From Palsa-506 sp963755815 (lineage in GTDB: Bacteria; Actinomycetota; Actinomycetes; Streptosporangiales; Streptosporangiaceae), in contig CAVWLF010000010.1 of assembly GCA_963755815.1 (NCBI GenBank), forward strand, positions 62,001-126,000: a DNA stretch of 64,000 nucleotides, written 5' to 3'. Made by a program: the position numbers and the translations under genes. Positions 48,616 to 57,038 of this stretch are shown here, piece after piece. The notes under the pieces were generated by a model, which was not told the DNA's origin, searched no databases, and was given only the letters and a program-made list of their open reading frames with translations. Position 1 is the stretch's first letter; each line of letters starts with the position of its first letter.

Positions 48616-49575
48616 GTGACTCATGTGACCGCGCGGGTGCCCGCGAAGGTGAACCTCCAGCTCGCCGTCGGGCCGCAGCGCGGCGACGGGTACCACGACC
48701 TGGTGACGGTTTTCCATGCGGTATCGCTCTTCGACGAGGTGACGGTCCGGCCCGCGGACCGGACCAGCGTCCGGGTCACCGGAGAAGACGCGGAAGCTGT
48801 CCCGGCCGGCCGCGCCAACCTGGCCGTGCAGGCCGCGGCGGCGCTGGCCCGGGCGGCCGGTCCGCGGCGCGGGCCGAAGCCGGCCGTGGCGATCGAGATC
48901 CGCAAGCGCATTCCGATGGCCGCCGGGCTGGCGGGCGGCAGCGCGGACGCCGCGGCCACGCTGGTGGCCTGCAACGAGCTCTGGCAGGCCGGCCTGTCCG
49001 GGCCGGAGCTCAGCCAGGTGGCGGCCGGCGTCGGCAGCGATGTCGCGTTCGCGCTGCTCGGCGGGACCGCCGTGGGCGTCGGCCGGGGCGAGCAGCTCAC
49101 CGCGGCCCTGGCCGCCGGGACGTACCACTGGGTGCTCGCGTTCTCGGCCGGCGGGCTGTCCACGCCTGAGGTCTACGCGACCTGCGACCGGCTGCGCGCG
49201 GCCCGTGCGGCCAGCGCGGCCGGGCCGCTGCGGCCACCGCCGTCCCCGCCGCCTCAGCTCAGTACCGCGCTGATGGCCGCGCTGCGATCGGCCGATCCGG
49301 CCGCGGTCGGCCCGCAGCTCAGCAACGACCTGCAGCCCGCCGCGCTGTCGCTGCGCCCGGGCCTGCGCCGGACGCTCGCGGCCGGCCGCGAGCTCGGGGC
49401 GATCGGCGCCATCGTCTCCGGCTCCGGGCCGACCTGCGCGTTCCTGGCCGCCGACGCGCCGGGCGCGCGCGAACTGGCCGTCTCGCTGACCGGCGCCGGG
49501 GTCTGCCGGGCGGTCGCGCGAGTGCACGGGCCGGTTCCCGGAGCGGCGATCATCACCGGCGGTGAGCGCGGGTGA
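48616..49575 (+). CDS. ispE: 4-diphosphocytidyl-2-C-methyl-D-erythritol kinase
   Basis: IspE phosphorylates CDP-methylerythritol in the MEP isoprenoid pathway. The 319-residue GHMP kinase has the substrate Lys in ARVPAKVNLQLAVG, the ATP loop PMAAGLAGGSADAAATL with the catalytic Asp, and the third motif SGSGPTCAFL. GTG 48616 is chosen because the family N-terminus starts there; TACGAT 9 nt upstream suggests a leaderless or near-leaderless start. The stop overlaps the ABC-F gene by GTGA. In related genomes ispE directly follows rsmA; here a minus-strand secreted-protein gene intervenes. Confidence 0.94.
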   Translation: MTHVTARVPAKVNLQLAVGPQRGDGYHDLVTVFHAVSLFDEVTVRPADRTSVRVTGEDAEAVPAGRANLAVQAAAALARAAGPRRGPKPAVAIEIRKRIPMAAGLAGGSADAAATLVACNELWQAGLSGPELSQVAAGVGSDVAFALLGGTAVGVGRGEQLTAALAAGTYHWVLAFSAGGLSTPEVYATCDRLRAARAASAAGPLRPPPSPPPQLSTALMAALRSADPAAVGPQLSNDLQPAALSLRPGLRRTLAAGRELGAIGAIVSGSGPTCAFLAADAPGARELAVSLTGAGVCRAVARVHGPVPGAAIITGGERG

Positions 49576-51410
49576 ACCTGGTCAACCTGGAAGCTGCGGC
49601 CAAGGCCTTCGGGCCCCGGGTGCTGCTCGACGGCGTGTCGCTCGGCGTGGCGGCCGGGGACCGGATCGGCGTGGTGGGGCGCAACGGCGCGGGCAAGAGC
49701 ACGCTGCTGGCCGCGCTGGCCGGCACCGCCGCGCTGGACTCCGGCCGGGTCACCCGCACCGGCGGCCTCCGGCTTGGCCATCTGCCGCAAAGCGAGGAGC
49801 TGACCGGGCGGGTCAGGGAACTCGTCTTCGGCACGCTGCCCGAGCACGCCTGGGCGGCCAGCCCGCGGACCCGCGGGGTGGCCGAGGCCCTGCTCGGCGG
49901 GGTGAGCCTGGACAGCCTGGCCGAACGGCTGTCGGGTGGCGAGCGCCGCCGGGTCGGGCTGGCCGCGCTCCTGTGCGGGTCGCATGACCTGCTGCTGCTG
50001 GACGAGCCCACCAACCACCTGGACATCGAGGCGATCAGCTGGCTGGCCGGCTACCTGGGCCGGCCGGGCCCGGCGTTCGTCGTCGTCACGCACGATCGCT
50101 GGTTCCTGGACGCCGTCTGCGAGCGGACCTGGGAGGTCGGCGGCGGCCAGGTGCGCCCGTACGAGGGGGGCTACTCGGCGTACGTGCTGGCCAAAGCGGA
50201 ACGAGCGCGGATCGCCGATGCGGCGGACAAGCGGCGGCGCAGCCTGCTGCGCAAGGAACTGGCCTGGCTGCGGCGCGGGCCGCCGGCCCGGACGAGCAAG
50301 CCGAAGTTCCGGATCGAGGCCGCCACCGCGCTGATCGAGGGCGAGCCGGCCCCGCGCGACCAGGTGGAGCTGACCAGGCTGGCCGGGGCCCGGCTGGGCA
50401 AGACCGTGCTCGAGGTGGCCGACGCCACCGTGCTGGCCGGCCAGCGGGTGCTGCTCGACCACGTCAGCTGGCAGCTCGGGCCCGGTGACCGGGTCGGCGT
50501 GGTGGGAGTCAACGGCAGCGGGAAGACGACGCTGCTGCGGCTGCTGGCCGGGACGCTGGCCCCGGCGGATCCGCCCGCGGCGGCACTTCCGCCGGGCGCT
50601 CCGCCCCCCGGCGCTCCGCCGCCCGGGGATCCGCCCGCCGCGGCCGGCCTGCGCGCCGAGGGCAAGGTCGTGCGCGGCAAGACGGTCCGGCTCGGCTACC
50701 TGACCCAGGAGGCCACCGAGATCGACCCGGCGCTGCGCGTGCTGGAAGCGGCCGAGCAAGTGCGCGGCATGGTCGAGGTCGGCAAGGGGGAGCTGTCGGC
50801 CAGCCAGTTGCTGGAGCGACTCGGCCTGGGCGGGGAGACGCAGTGGACCCTGGTCGGCGAGCTGTCCGGCGGCGAGCGCCGGCGGCTGCAGCTGCTGATG
50901 CTGCTGATGGCCGAGCCGAATGTGCTCTTCCTGGACGAGCCGACCAACGACCTGGATATCGAGACGCTGACCGAGCTCGAGGACCTGCTGGATGGCTGGC
51001 CCGGCTCGCTCGTGGTGGTCAGCCACGACCGGTACTTCCTGGAGCGGGTGACCGACCACGTGGTGGCGCTGGCCGGGGGCCAGCTCGACTTCCTGCCCGG
51101 CGGCATATCCGAGTATCTCGAGCGCCGCGAGCGCGCGCGCAGCGCGCCGCCGGCCACCGCCCGCGCGGGGGCCGGCCGGGCCCCGTCGCCGGCCGCCCGG
51201 CAGCGGACCGGCCGCAAGGAACTCAGCCGGCTGGAGCGCCAGCTGGCCGCGGTCACCGAGCGGGAGGCGGAGCTCACCAGTGCGCTCGCCGCCAGCGCCA
51301 GCGACTACACCAGCCTGATCGAGCTGGGCGCGCAGCTGCGCGCGGTTCAGGCGGACAAGGCCGGCCTCGAAGAGCGCTGGCTGGAACTGGCCGAGGAACT
51401 GGCCGACTGA
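49572..51410 (+). CDS. ABC-F family ATPase
   Basis: The 612-residue protein has two ABC domains and no membrane helices, as in ABC-F ribosome-associated factors. Walker A motifs are GRNGAGKST and GVNGSGKTT; signatures are LSGGERRRV and LSGGERRRL; Walker B segments LLLDEPTNHLD and LFLDEPTNDLD are both intact. A Pro-rich insert (PPGAPPPGAPPPGDPPAAAG) with DNA repeats interrupts the second domain after Walker A, and the C-terminus is a predicted coiled coil (KELSRLERQLAAVTEREAEL). GTG 49572 overlaps the ispE stop by 4 bp. Members act in translation quality control or antibiotic protection; the exact role is not assignable. Confidence 0.92.
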   Translation: MNLVNLEAAAKAFGPRVLLDGVSLGVAAGDRIGVVGRNGAGKSTLLAALAGTAALDSGRVTRTGGLRLGHLPQSEELTGRVRELVFGTLPEHAWAASPRTRGVAEALLGGVSLDSLAERLSGGERRRVGLAALLCGSHDLLLLDEPTNHLDIEAISWLAGYLGRPGPAFVVVTHDRWFLDAVCERTWEVGGGQVRPYEGGYSAYVLAKAERARIADAADKRRRSLLRKELAWLRRGPPARTSKPKFRIEAATALIEGEPAPRDQVELTRLAGARLGKTVLEVADATVLAGQRVLLDHVSWQLGPGDRVGVVGVNGSGKTTLLRLLAGTLAPADPPAAALPPGAPPPGAPPPGDPPAAAGLRAEGKVVRGKTVRLGYLTQEATEIDPALRVLEAAEQVRGMVEVGKGELSASQLLERLGLGGETQWTLVGELSGGERRRLQLLMLLMAEPNVLFLDEPTNDLDIETLTELEDLLDGWPGSLVVVSHDRYFLERVTDHVVALAGGQLDFLPGGISEYLERRERARSAPPATARAGAGRAPSPAARQRTGRKELSRLERQLAAVTEREAELTSALAASASDYTSLIELGAQLRAVQADKAGLEERWLELAEELAD

Positions 51411-51461
51411 GCGGGACTGGCCGGCGGGCGGGAACTGGCCGGCTGGCGGGCGGCCGGCTGG

Positions 51462-52379
51462 TCAGCGCAGATCGGCGCGCAGGAAGGCGCGGGCGATCAC
51501 CCGGTAGCCGGCCGCGTTCGCGTGCTCGTTCGGGCCGCGCGGCCGCGGCGTGCAGGCCCAGGTCCACGAGCAGATCTCGGCGACGTTGCGCGGCACCGTG
51601 CCCAGGGCCGATCCGGTGGCCTGGCTGGTGAAATCCGCGCTGCTGAACGCGCCGGACACATCCGCCACGCGGGCGCCGAAAGCAGCGTAGTTGCTGGTCA
51701 GCAGGTCGTTGAGGACGGCGGCCAGCCGCACGCTCAGCCGCGCGATCAGCTGGCCCGCGACGCCGTCCCGCCACACGGCGAGCTCCGGCACGTAATAGCT
51801 CATGCCGATGATGCGGAGCTGGCGGCCGCCCGCGGCCCGCAGCGCCCGCATGATCGTCGTCAGGTTCCCCCCGATATGCGGGACCGCCGATCCGATGCAG
51901 TCAGCCACCCGGCCGAGGCTCAGCCGGAAGAAGCAGCCGTTCGCGTCGTTGGCGCCGATGTCGATGGTGACCAGGGATACCCGGCCGGGGTGCGCCCGCA
52001 GGAACGCCACCGCGGCGGCTAGCTGCGAGCCGCCGGGGTAGGAGCAGATCCCCCCGTGGATCATGGTGGCGGTGGTCTCGCCGCCGCAGCCGAGCTTGAC
52101 CAGCCGCAGGCCCGGGTGGCCGGGACGCAGCATCGCGTAAAGCTGGTCCGGGTAGCCCTGGTCGGTCGGCACGCTGTGGCCGGCCGGGTTCGGCTGGAAG
52201 CCGCGGGACAGCGAGTCGCCCAGGGCCAGGTAGTAGCTGGTGACCGGCGTGCTCCGGCGGTGCTCCGGGCGGGCCGGGCCGGCCGGCCTGCTCGTCGCCA
52301 CCAGGGCGACCACCACCACCGCCGCCAGGACGGTGACCACCAGGGCGGCGCTGGCTAGAACGGCAGTGGCGGGACGCAT
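51462..52379 (-). CDS. SGNH/GDSL-type hydrolase, exported
   Basis: The 305-residue product starts MRPATAVLASAALVVTVLA, a signal anchor or uncleaved signal peptide. The SGNH blocks are present: catalytic Ser in YLALGDSLSRG, Gly in block II LVKLGCGGETTATM, Asn in IDIGANDANGC, and late catalytic His in PNEHANAAGY. Cysteine pairs suggest disulfides outside the cell. It resembles streptomycete SGNH lipases/esterases; the substrate is unknown. ATG 52379 starts 22 bp after the MarR stop on the same strand, so the two may be co-transcribed. The ORF extending further upstream is out-of-frame MarR sequence. Confidence 0.85.
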   Translation of the reverse strand: MRPATAVLASAALVVTVLAAVVVVALVATSRPAGPARPEHRRSTPVTSYYLALGDSLSRGFQPNPAGHSVPTDQGYPDQLYAMLRPGHPGLRLVKLGCGGETTATMIHGGICSYPGGSQLAAAVAFLRAHPGRVSLVTIDIGANDANGCFFRLSLGRVADCIGSAVPHIGGNLTTIMRALRAAGGRQLRIIGMSYYVPELAVWRDGVAGQLIARLSVRLAAVLNDLLTSNYAAFGARVADVSGAFSSADFTSQATGSALGTVPRNVAEICSWTWACTPRPRGPNEHANAAGYRVIARAFLRADLR

Positions 52380-52401
52380 CCGTTCCCTAACTGGGCGGCT
52401 C

Positions 52402-52947
52402 TCATCCGGGGTCGGGTCCGGTATCCGCGTCGAAGGGCGCGAGCAGGACTCGCAGCAGCCCGGCCAGCTCCCGCCGCTGCGCCGGGTCCAGCCCGGTGAG
52501 CAGTTTCCGCTCCCGTTGCAGCAGGTCGGCGAGGGCCGCATCGGCGACCGTCCGGCCGCGCTCGGTCAGCGTGACCAGCACGCCGCGCTTGTCCAGCGGG
52601 TCCGGGTGCCGGCGGACCAGCCCGGCGCCGGCCAGCCGGTCGATCCGGTTCGTCATGGTCCCCGAGGTAACCAGCGTGGCCCGGAGCAGCGCGCCCGGGC
52701 TCAGCTGATACGGCGGGCCCTGGCGCCGCAGCGCGGATAGAACATCGAACTCCCAGGTCTCCAGCTGATGAGCGGCGAACGCGGCCCGGCGGGCCCGGTC
52801 GAGATGCCGGGCCAGCCGCGAGACCCGGCTCAGTACCTGCAGCGGCTCGACGTCCAGGTCGGGCCGCTCGGCCTGCCAGCTGGCCACCAGGTCATCCACC
52901 TCGTCGCGCAGCGGCGGGCTGACCATGCCGCCGCGGGAGGAGTTCAT
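52402..52947 (-). CDS. MarR-family transcriptional regulator
   Basis: The 181-residue protein has the MarR winged-helix core. The recognition region is LSPGALLRATLVTSGTMTNRID followed by RLAGAGLVRRHPDPLDKRGVLVTLTERG, the typical wing. N- and C-terminal helices provide dimerisation. ATG 52947 is chosen because TATGCT lies 7 nt before it (52955-52960), giving a leaderless start; the next ATG 52926 is an alternative. It is divergent from the tam-like gene, with two copies of a TCTTGATATCAAGA operator between them, so it probably represses itself and the methyltransferase. The inducer is unknown. Confidence 0.9.
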   Translation of the reverse strand: MNSSRGGMVSPPLRDEVDDLVASWQAERPDLDVEPLQVLSRVSRLARHLDRARRAAFAAHQLETWEFDVLSALRRQGPPYQLSPGALLRATLVTSGTMTNRIDRLAGAGLVRRHPDPLDKRGVLVTLTERGRTVADAALADLLQRERKLLTGLDPAQRRELAGLLRVLLAPFDADTGPDPG

Positions 52948-52962
52948 GGCCCGAAGCATATC

Positions 52963-52976
52963 TCTTGACATCGAGA
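52963..52976. promoter_or_regulatory. MarR operator copy 1 (imperfect palindrome)
   Basis: TCTTGACATCGAGA differs at two positions from the perfect palindrome in copy 2. It lies just upstream of the MarR gene -10 box, where bound repressor would block transcription of the MarR gene. Confidence 0.6.
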
Positions 52977-53005
52977 ATCCGGGCTAGTAAAACCGGAGGC
53001 AGGTA

Positions 53006-53019
53006 TCTTGATATCAAGA
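53006..53019. promoter_or_regulatory. MarR operator copy 2 (perfect palindrome)
   Basis: TCTTGATATCAAGA is a perfect 14-bp palindrome located between a possible tam -10 box (TAGTAA, 52985-52990) and its ribosome site. Centres of copies 1 and 2 are 43 bp apart, about four helical turns. Confidence 0.7.
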
Positions 53020-53034
53020 GATAGGGGCATGGTC

Positions 53035-53802
53035 ATGTGGGACCCGGATCAGTATCACCAGTTCGCCGGCGAGCGGGCCCGGCCGTTCTTCGAGCTGCTG
53101 GCCCGGGTCGGCGCAACGGATCCCGGCCTGGTCGCCGACCTGGGCTGCGGGCCCGGTGAGCTGACCGCGGCGCTGGCCGACCGCTGGCCGGGGGCGGATG
53201 TCATCGGCGTGGACAGCTCGCCGGAGATGATCCGGTCGGCCCGGGCGCTGCCGGGCCCGGAGCGGCTCAGCTTTGAGCTGGCCGACCTGCGGGAATGGCA
53301 GCCCGCGCGGCCGGCCGGCGTGATTGTCTCCAATGCCGCGCTGCAGTGGGTCCCGGATCAGCTGGACGTGCTGTCCCGCTGGCCGGACATGCTGGCGCCG
53401 GGCGGCTGGCTGGCGTTCCAGGTACCGGGCAATTTCGATCAGCCCAGTCACCAGATCCTCAGCGAGCTGGCCAGTTCGCCGCGCTGGCACCCGCTGCTGC
53501 GTGATGTCGAGCTGAACCGCCAGGCGGCGCAGCCCGCGGAGTACCTGGACCTGCTGGCCCGGGCCGGCTGCGACGTTGACGCCTGGGAAACTACCTACCT
53601 GCATGTGCTGCCGGGGGCCGATCCCGTCCTGGACTGGTACAAGGGCACCGGACTGCGGCCGGTGCTGGCCGCGCTCGCCCCCGGGCCGGCCGGTGAGTTC
53701 CTGGCCGAGTACGGCGCGCGGGCCCGGGAGGCCTACCCCGCGGCGCCGTACGGCACCGTGCTGCCGTTCCGGCGGGTCTTCGTCGTCGCGGCCCGGCGCT
53801 AG
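53035..53802 (+). CDS. Trans-aconitate 2-methyltransferase-like SAM methyltransferase
   Basis: The 255-residue class I methyltransferase has motif I VADLGCGPGELTAALADRWP, motif II VIGVDSSPEMI, and the segment SNAALQWVPDQ typical of Tam, followed by FQVPGNFDQPSH. MWDPDQYHQFAGERARPFFEL matches the Tam N-terminus. Tam enzymes monomethylate trans-aconitate, a toxic side product that inhibits aconitase. ATG 53035 is chosen because AGGGG lies 7 nt upstream; ATG 53029 is close. Control by the divergent MarR regulator is inferred from the operator pair. Other small carboxylate substrates are possible. Confidence 0.82.
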   Translation: MWDPDQYHQFAGERARPFFELLARVGATDPGLVADLGCGPGELTAALADRWPGADVIGVDSSPEMIRSARALPGPERLSFELADLREWQPARPAGVIVSNAALQWVPDQLDVLSRWPDMLAPGGWLAFQVPGNFDQPSHQILSELASSPRWHPLLRDVELNRQAAQPAEYLDLLARAGCDVDAWETTYLHVLPGADPVLDWYKGTGLRPVLAALAPGPAGEFLAEYGARAREAYPAAPYGTVLPFRRVFVVAARR

Positions 53803-53858
53803 CGCCGGCCGGGGCGGGCGGCCGGCCCCGCTGGCCCCGTTTCCCTTGGCCCGGGGTT

Positions 53859-54518
53859 TTAGCTGGCCTGGTCCTTGAACTTCCTGATCACCTCGGCGGA
53901 GATCCGCGGCTTGGGGTCCAGCTGGGACAGGCCGTTCCAGGCCATGTTGACCAGGTGGGCCGCGACCTCTTCCAGCTTGGGCTTGCGCGCGTCCAGCCAC
54001 CACTGGCCGGTGAAGGCCACCATGCCGACGAGCATCTGGGCGTACATCGGGGCGTGCTTGGGGTCGTACCCCCGGGCCGCCAGGACGTCGCCGAGAATGT
54101 ACTCGACCTGGCTGGCGATATCGCTGATCAGGCTGGCGAACGTGCCGGAACCCGATCCCGGCGGGGAATCACGGACCAGGATGCGGAAGCCGTCCGTGTT
54201 CTCCTCGATGTACTTGAGCAGCGAGATCGCGGCGGCCTCAAACTTCTCCCGGGTGTCCTCGCCCTCCAGCAGCTTGGTCGCCATCGCCAGGAAGCGGTCC
54301 ACCTCCCGGTCGACGACGACGGCGTACAGCCCTTCCTTGCCGCCGAAGTGCTCGTACACCACCGGCTTGGAGACGCCGGCCTGCGCGGCGATCTCCTCGA
54401 TCGAGGTACCGTCCAGGCCGCGCTCGGCAAAGAGCCGGCGGCCGATGTCGAGCAGTTGCTGCCGGCGTTCCTGGCCGGTCATTCTCTTCCGGTTGGATCC
54501 AGCGCGCGGGCTCGTCAC
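53859..54518 (-). CDS. TetR-family regulator resembling FasR
   Basis: The 219-residue protein has a TetR HTH (ERRQQLLDIGRRLFAERGLD, TSIEEIAAQAGVSKPVVYEHFGGKEGLY). Its effector domain includes TDGFRILVRDSPPGSG and QWWLDARKPKLEEVAAHLV, which resemble from memory the mycobacterial fatty-acid regulator FasR. FasR senses long-chain acyl-CoA. Position 85 bp downstream of an acyl desaturase gene on the same strand fits a lipid role. GTG 54518 is preferred because MTGQER is preceded by a family-like basic leader and CATGAT sits 6 nt before it; ATG 54482 is an alternative. Orthology should be checked by alignment. Confidence 0.82.
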   Translation of the reverse strand: MTSPRAGSNRKRMTGQERRQQLLDIGRRLFAERGLDGTSIEEIAAQAGVSKPVVYEHFGGKEGLYAVVVDREVDRFLAMATKLLEGEDTREKFEAAAISLLKYIEENTDGFRILVRDSPPGSGSGTFASLISDIASQVEYILGDVLAARGYDPKHAPMYAQMLVGMVAFTGQWWLDARKPKLEEVAAHLVNMAWNGLSQLDPKPRISAEVIRKFKDQAS

Positions 54519-54603
54519 TGCTCCATCATGGCGACCAATCCGGAACTCAGCCAATTGGCCTTAGCCGCCCGGGCCATCCGGCCGCGGCCCGGGGCGGCCC
54601 GCG

Positions 54604-55635
54604 TCATCCCGCGACCCCGGCCGACCGGCGCCTGGTCATGGAGCCCAGCTTCCTGGTATCGCTGGTCTGCTTGCCGGACAGCCGGTCCTCGTCGGGCCAG
54701 CGGACGTCGTAGACCCAGCCGGCTTTCTCCGCCAGCCAGATGGTCCGGGCCGCGATGTCGATCTGCCCCTTCAGGACGCCATGGCGCGCGCAGGTCGGGT
54801 CGGCATGGTGCAGGTTGTGCCAGGACTCGCCGAAGGACAGGATCGCCAGCCAGGACACGTTCCTGGACTTGTCCCTGACCTCGAACTCTTCCTTGCCGAA
54901 GGTGTGGCAGATCGAGTTGATCGACCAGGTGACGTGGTGCAGGAAAGCGATCCGGACCAGGCTGGCCCAGAAGAATGCGGTGACCGCGCCCTGCCAGGAC
55001 ATCGACCACAGTCCGCCGATCAGGGCCGGCGCGAGCAGCGAGGCGGTGACCATCGCGGGGAACCACCGGGAGATTCTGGACACGTCGGGGTCGGCCAGCC
55101 AGTCCGGGCAGAACTTCTCCTTCGACGTGACATTGCCGTCGAACAGCCAGCCGACGTGGGCGAAGGCGAGGCCCTTGGCCAGCGCCCGGACGTCGTTCCC
55201 GAAGCGCCACGGGGAGTGCGGGTCGCCTTCCTTGTCGCTGTACTTGTGGTGCCTGCGGTGATCGGCGACCCAGGTGATCACCGGGCCCTCGATGGCCAGC
55301 GACCCGGCCACCGCCAGCGCGATCTTGAAGCCGCGGACGGCCTTGAAGGACCCGTGCGTGAAGTAGCGGTGCAGGCCCATGCTGATGCCGAGCCCGGTGA
55401 CCAGGTAGAAGGCGACCGCGATCACGATGTCGTGCCAGCCCAGGCCCCAGCCCCAGGCCACCGGGATCGCGGCGACCAGGGCCAGGAACGGCACGGCGAC
55501 GAAGACGCCGACCAGGACCCGCTCAAAGGTGCTGCTGGGTTCCGGGTCAATCTCCGGGCGGGCCCGGGCCGGGCCGGGGGCGGGCGGCGTGATGACGGTG
55601 CCGGGTACCTCGGCTCGGTCGGTGGTAGCGGTCAT
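54604..55635 (-). CDS. Membrane acyl-CoA/acyl-lipid delta-9-type desaturase
   Basis: The 343-residue protein has four membrane helices and the three His boxes of membrane desaturases: HRYFTH, HRRHHKYSD and HNLHH, plus the conserved ESWHNLHHAD context. It would introduce a double bond in long-chain acyl groups using O2 and an electron donor, comparable to mycobacterial DesA3. The C-terminus is short with no fused cytochrome b5. It starts at ATG 55635, and a nested inverted repeat at 55724-55753 upstream is a likely TetR operator. The FasR-like gene follows on the same strand. Confidence 0.92.
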   Translation of the reverse strand: MTATTDRAEVPGTVITPPAPGPARARPEIDPEPSSTFERVLVGVFVAVPFLALVAAIPVAWGWGLGWHDIVIAVAFYLVTGLGISMGLHRYFTHGSFKAVRGFKIALAVAGSLAIEGPVITWVADHRRHHKYSDKEGDPHSPWRFGNDVRALAKGLAFAHVGWLFDGNVTSKEKFCPDWLADPDVSRISRWFPAMVTASLLAPALIGGLWSMSWQGAVTAFFWASLVRIAFLHHVTWSINSICHTFGKEEFEVRDKSRNVSWLAILSFGESWHNLHHADPTCARHGVLKGQIDIAARTIWLAEKAGWVYDVRWPDEDRLSGKQTSDTRKLGSMTRRRSAGVAG

Positions 55636-55723
55636 CGGCGTTCCTCGCTCGGCTGGTGGGGACGATCAGAGGGCGAGCGCCTTCGCATACACCGGGTTCA
55701 AGGGCCGATGCAAATACGCTTAC

Positions 55724-55753
55724 GTAACCGTAGCTTACGCTACCGTAGGTTAC
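55724..55753. promoter_or_regulatory. Nested inverted repeat, putative TetR/FasR operator of the desaturase
   Basis: Outer arms GTAACC (55724-55729) and GGTTAC (55748-55753) and inner arms GTAGC (55730-55734) and GCTAC (55739-55743) flank TTAC. It lies 89-118 nt upstream of the desaturase ATG, flanked by further CGCTT/AAGCG arms (55717-55721, 55756-55760). A shorter related word is found upstream of murA. Confidence 0.65.
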
Positions 55754-55882
55754 ACAAGCGTCAGGTGGACATTTCGCAAATTTGTAACGAAGATCACAGC
55801 ACCAGGGCTCGCGACGGCCACGGCCGGCTGGCAGGCAGCCGGGCCGGATGGCCACGACCCGAACCAGGGTAGTGGCTGGTAG

Positions 55883-55955
55883 TTCCGGCGCCTGGATTCG
55901 AACCAGGACAAACAGGATTCAAAGTCCTGTGGGCTGCCAATTACCCTACGCCGGA
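55883..55955 (-). tRNA. tRNA-Gln (anticodon TTG)
   Basis: The 73-nt sequence folds as a cloverleaf. The acceptor stem is TCCGGCG with CGCCGGA, the D arm GGGT...GCCC, the anticodon stem CAGGA/TCCTG with loop CTTTGAA (anticodon TTG), and the T arm CCTGG-TTCGAAT-CCAGG. The discriminator base is A, and no CCA is encoded. tRNA-Gln upstream of glmU-prs is a common arrangement in actinobacteria, although here the tRNA points away from glmU. Confidence 0.95.
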
Positions 55956-55993
55956 CTAAAGCGACGAATAGCACTTGCCGATCGGTGGCACAA

Positions 55994-56881
55994 CTACGAT
56001 ACCGAGCGCGCCCGGTCCGGCGATTCGTGACCGCGGCTGCCGCTAGCCATGGCGGCCGCCGCCCAGCCCTCGATTTTCCGGTACAGGTCCGAACTGCGCC
56101 GTACGTCGATGCGGAGGCAGCCGCGGTAGTCCTCGCCCGTGTTCCTGCGGACAGTTACCGGACTGTGCTTCTTGAGCGCCGTCTTCCTGAACTGCGACGG
56201 CGCTGCCTGCACCTCGGCCAGCCAGAACCTCTCCGCGGCCTCGACGTCAGCGCTCTGGTGGATGTAGATCCGGAAGATGAGCCGGTCGCGTTCGACCCCC
56301 GCGACGTCAAGGAACCGGAGGAAGAAGCCGATCAATGCCGGATCGCTGTTGATGAAAGCGACCCGGTCGCTGCGGCGGTACGGCTTGTTCTTGAACGCCT
56401 TCGCACCAGTAGGCGATGGCGCCGGCGATGAGGATCTCCCGATCATTCAGCTCGCCGATCTGGGCCGCCGCGGCGGCGCTGACCGCCTCCCGTCTCGGCC
56501 TCGCGCAGCGGGCCCTCGACAGCCCAGTACCTGCGGACGCCCTCGGCTGATCTCCTGCAGCACTCCTCGTAGCTCAGCCGCGGCGGCCGGGGCAGGTCCC
56601 GGACCCAGAGTGAGACGGAGCTCTTGGAGACAGCCGAGTTCGGCGGCGATCCGCTTGTAGTCGAGGCCGCGCTGGCGGAGTTCCCGGGCCGCCTCGCGCA
56701 GGTCGTCCTTGGCGTTCGGCCGCCACGTCCACGGCTGCGGCGGCTCGCCCCGCAGCGCCTCGTTGAGGGTGGCATTGCTCCCGATGGCGAGCAGTTCCTT
56801 GATCTCGCGGCGGGATTTGCCCGCCCGGCGGAGCGCGATCGCCTGTTCCCGTAATTTCCCGAAAGCCGTGTCTGTAGTCAT
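55994..56881 (-). pseudogene. HTH plus LAGLIDADG-like protein gene with three frameshifts
   Basis: Reading from ATG 56881, MTTDTAFGKLREQAIALRRAG and WRPNAKDDLREAARELRQRGLDYKRIAAELG form the N-terminal helix-turn-helix part of an actinobacterial family with a C-terminal LAGLIDADG-like fold. The continuation SKSSVSLWVRDLPRPPRLSYEE is in a second frame (break near 56626-56634). IGELNDREILIAGAIAYWCEG is in a third (break near 56484-56498). KNKPYRRSDRVAFINSDPALIG through TALKKHSPVTVRRNTGEDYRGCL to the stop at 55994 follows a further break near 56396-56406. The gene therefore cannot make the full protein. It lies between tRNA-Gln and glmU, opposite to glmU. Confidence 0.8.
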
Positions 56882-56883
56882 AT

Positions 56884-56899
56884 TCGAATAATAATTCGA
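56884..56899. promoter_or_regulatory. AT-rich palindrome with embedded leaderless promoter
   Basis: TCGAAT (56884-56889) and ATTCGA (56894-56899) form an inverted repeat around AATA. On the minus strand the -10-like TATTAT (56888-56893) lies 6 nt before ATG 56881. The overlap suggests that the HTH protein, when intact, regulated itself. Confidence 0.55.
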
Positions 56900-57038
56900 G
56901 ACACTGACAGAATAATGCGGCGGCTGGACCGCAAAGGGGGACGACGGGGGCATGATGGCTATCCCGGGTCGGCCGGGGGCGGCTGGCGGTATCCTGCGAT
57001 AGTCCGGAACGTGAACCGGCGGGGGAGCCACCCGCCTT

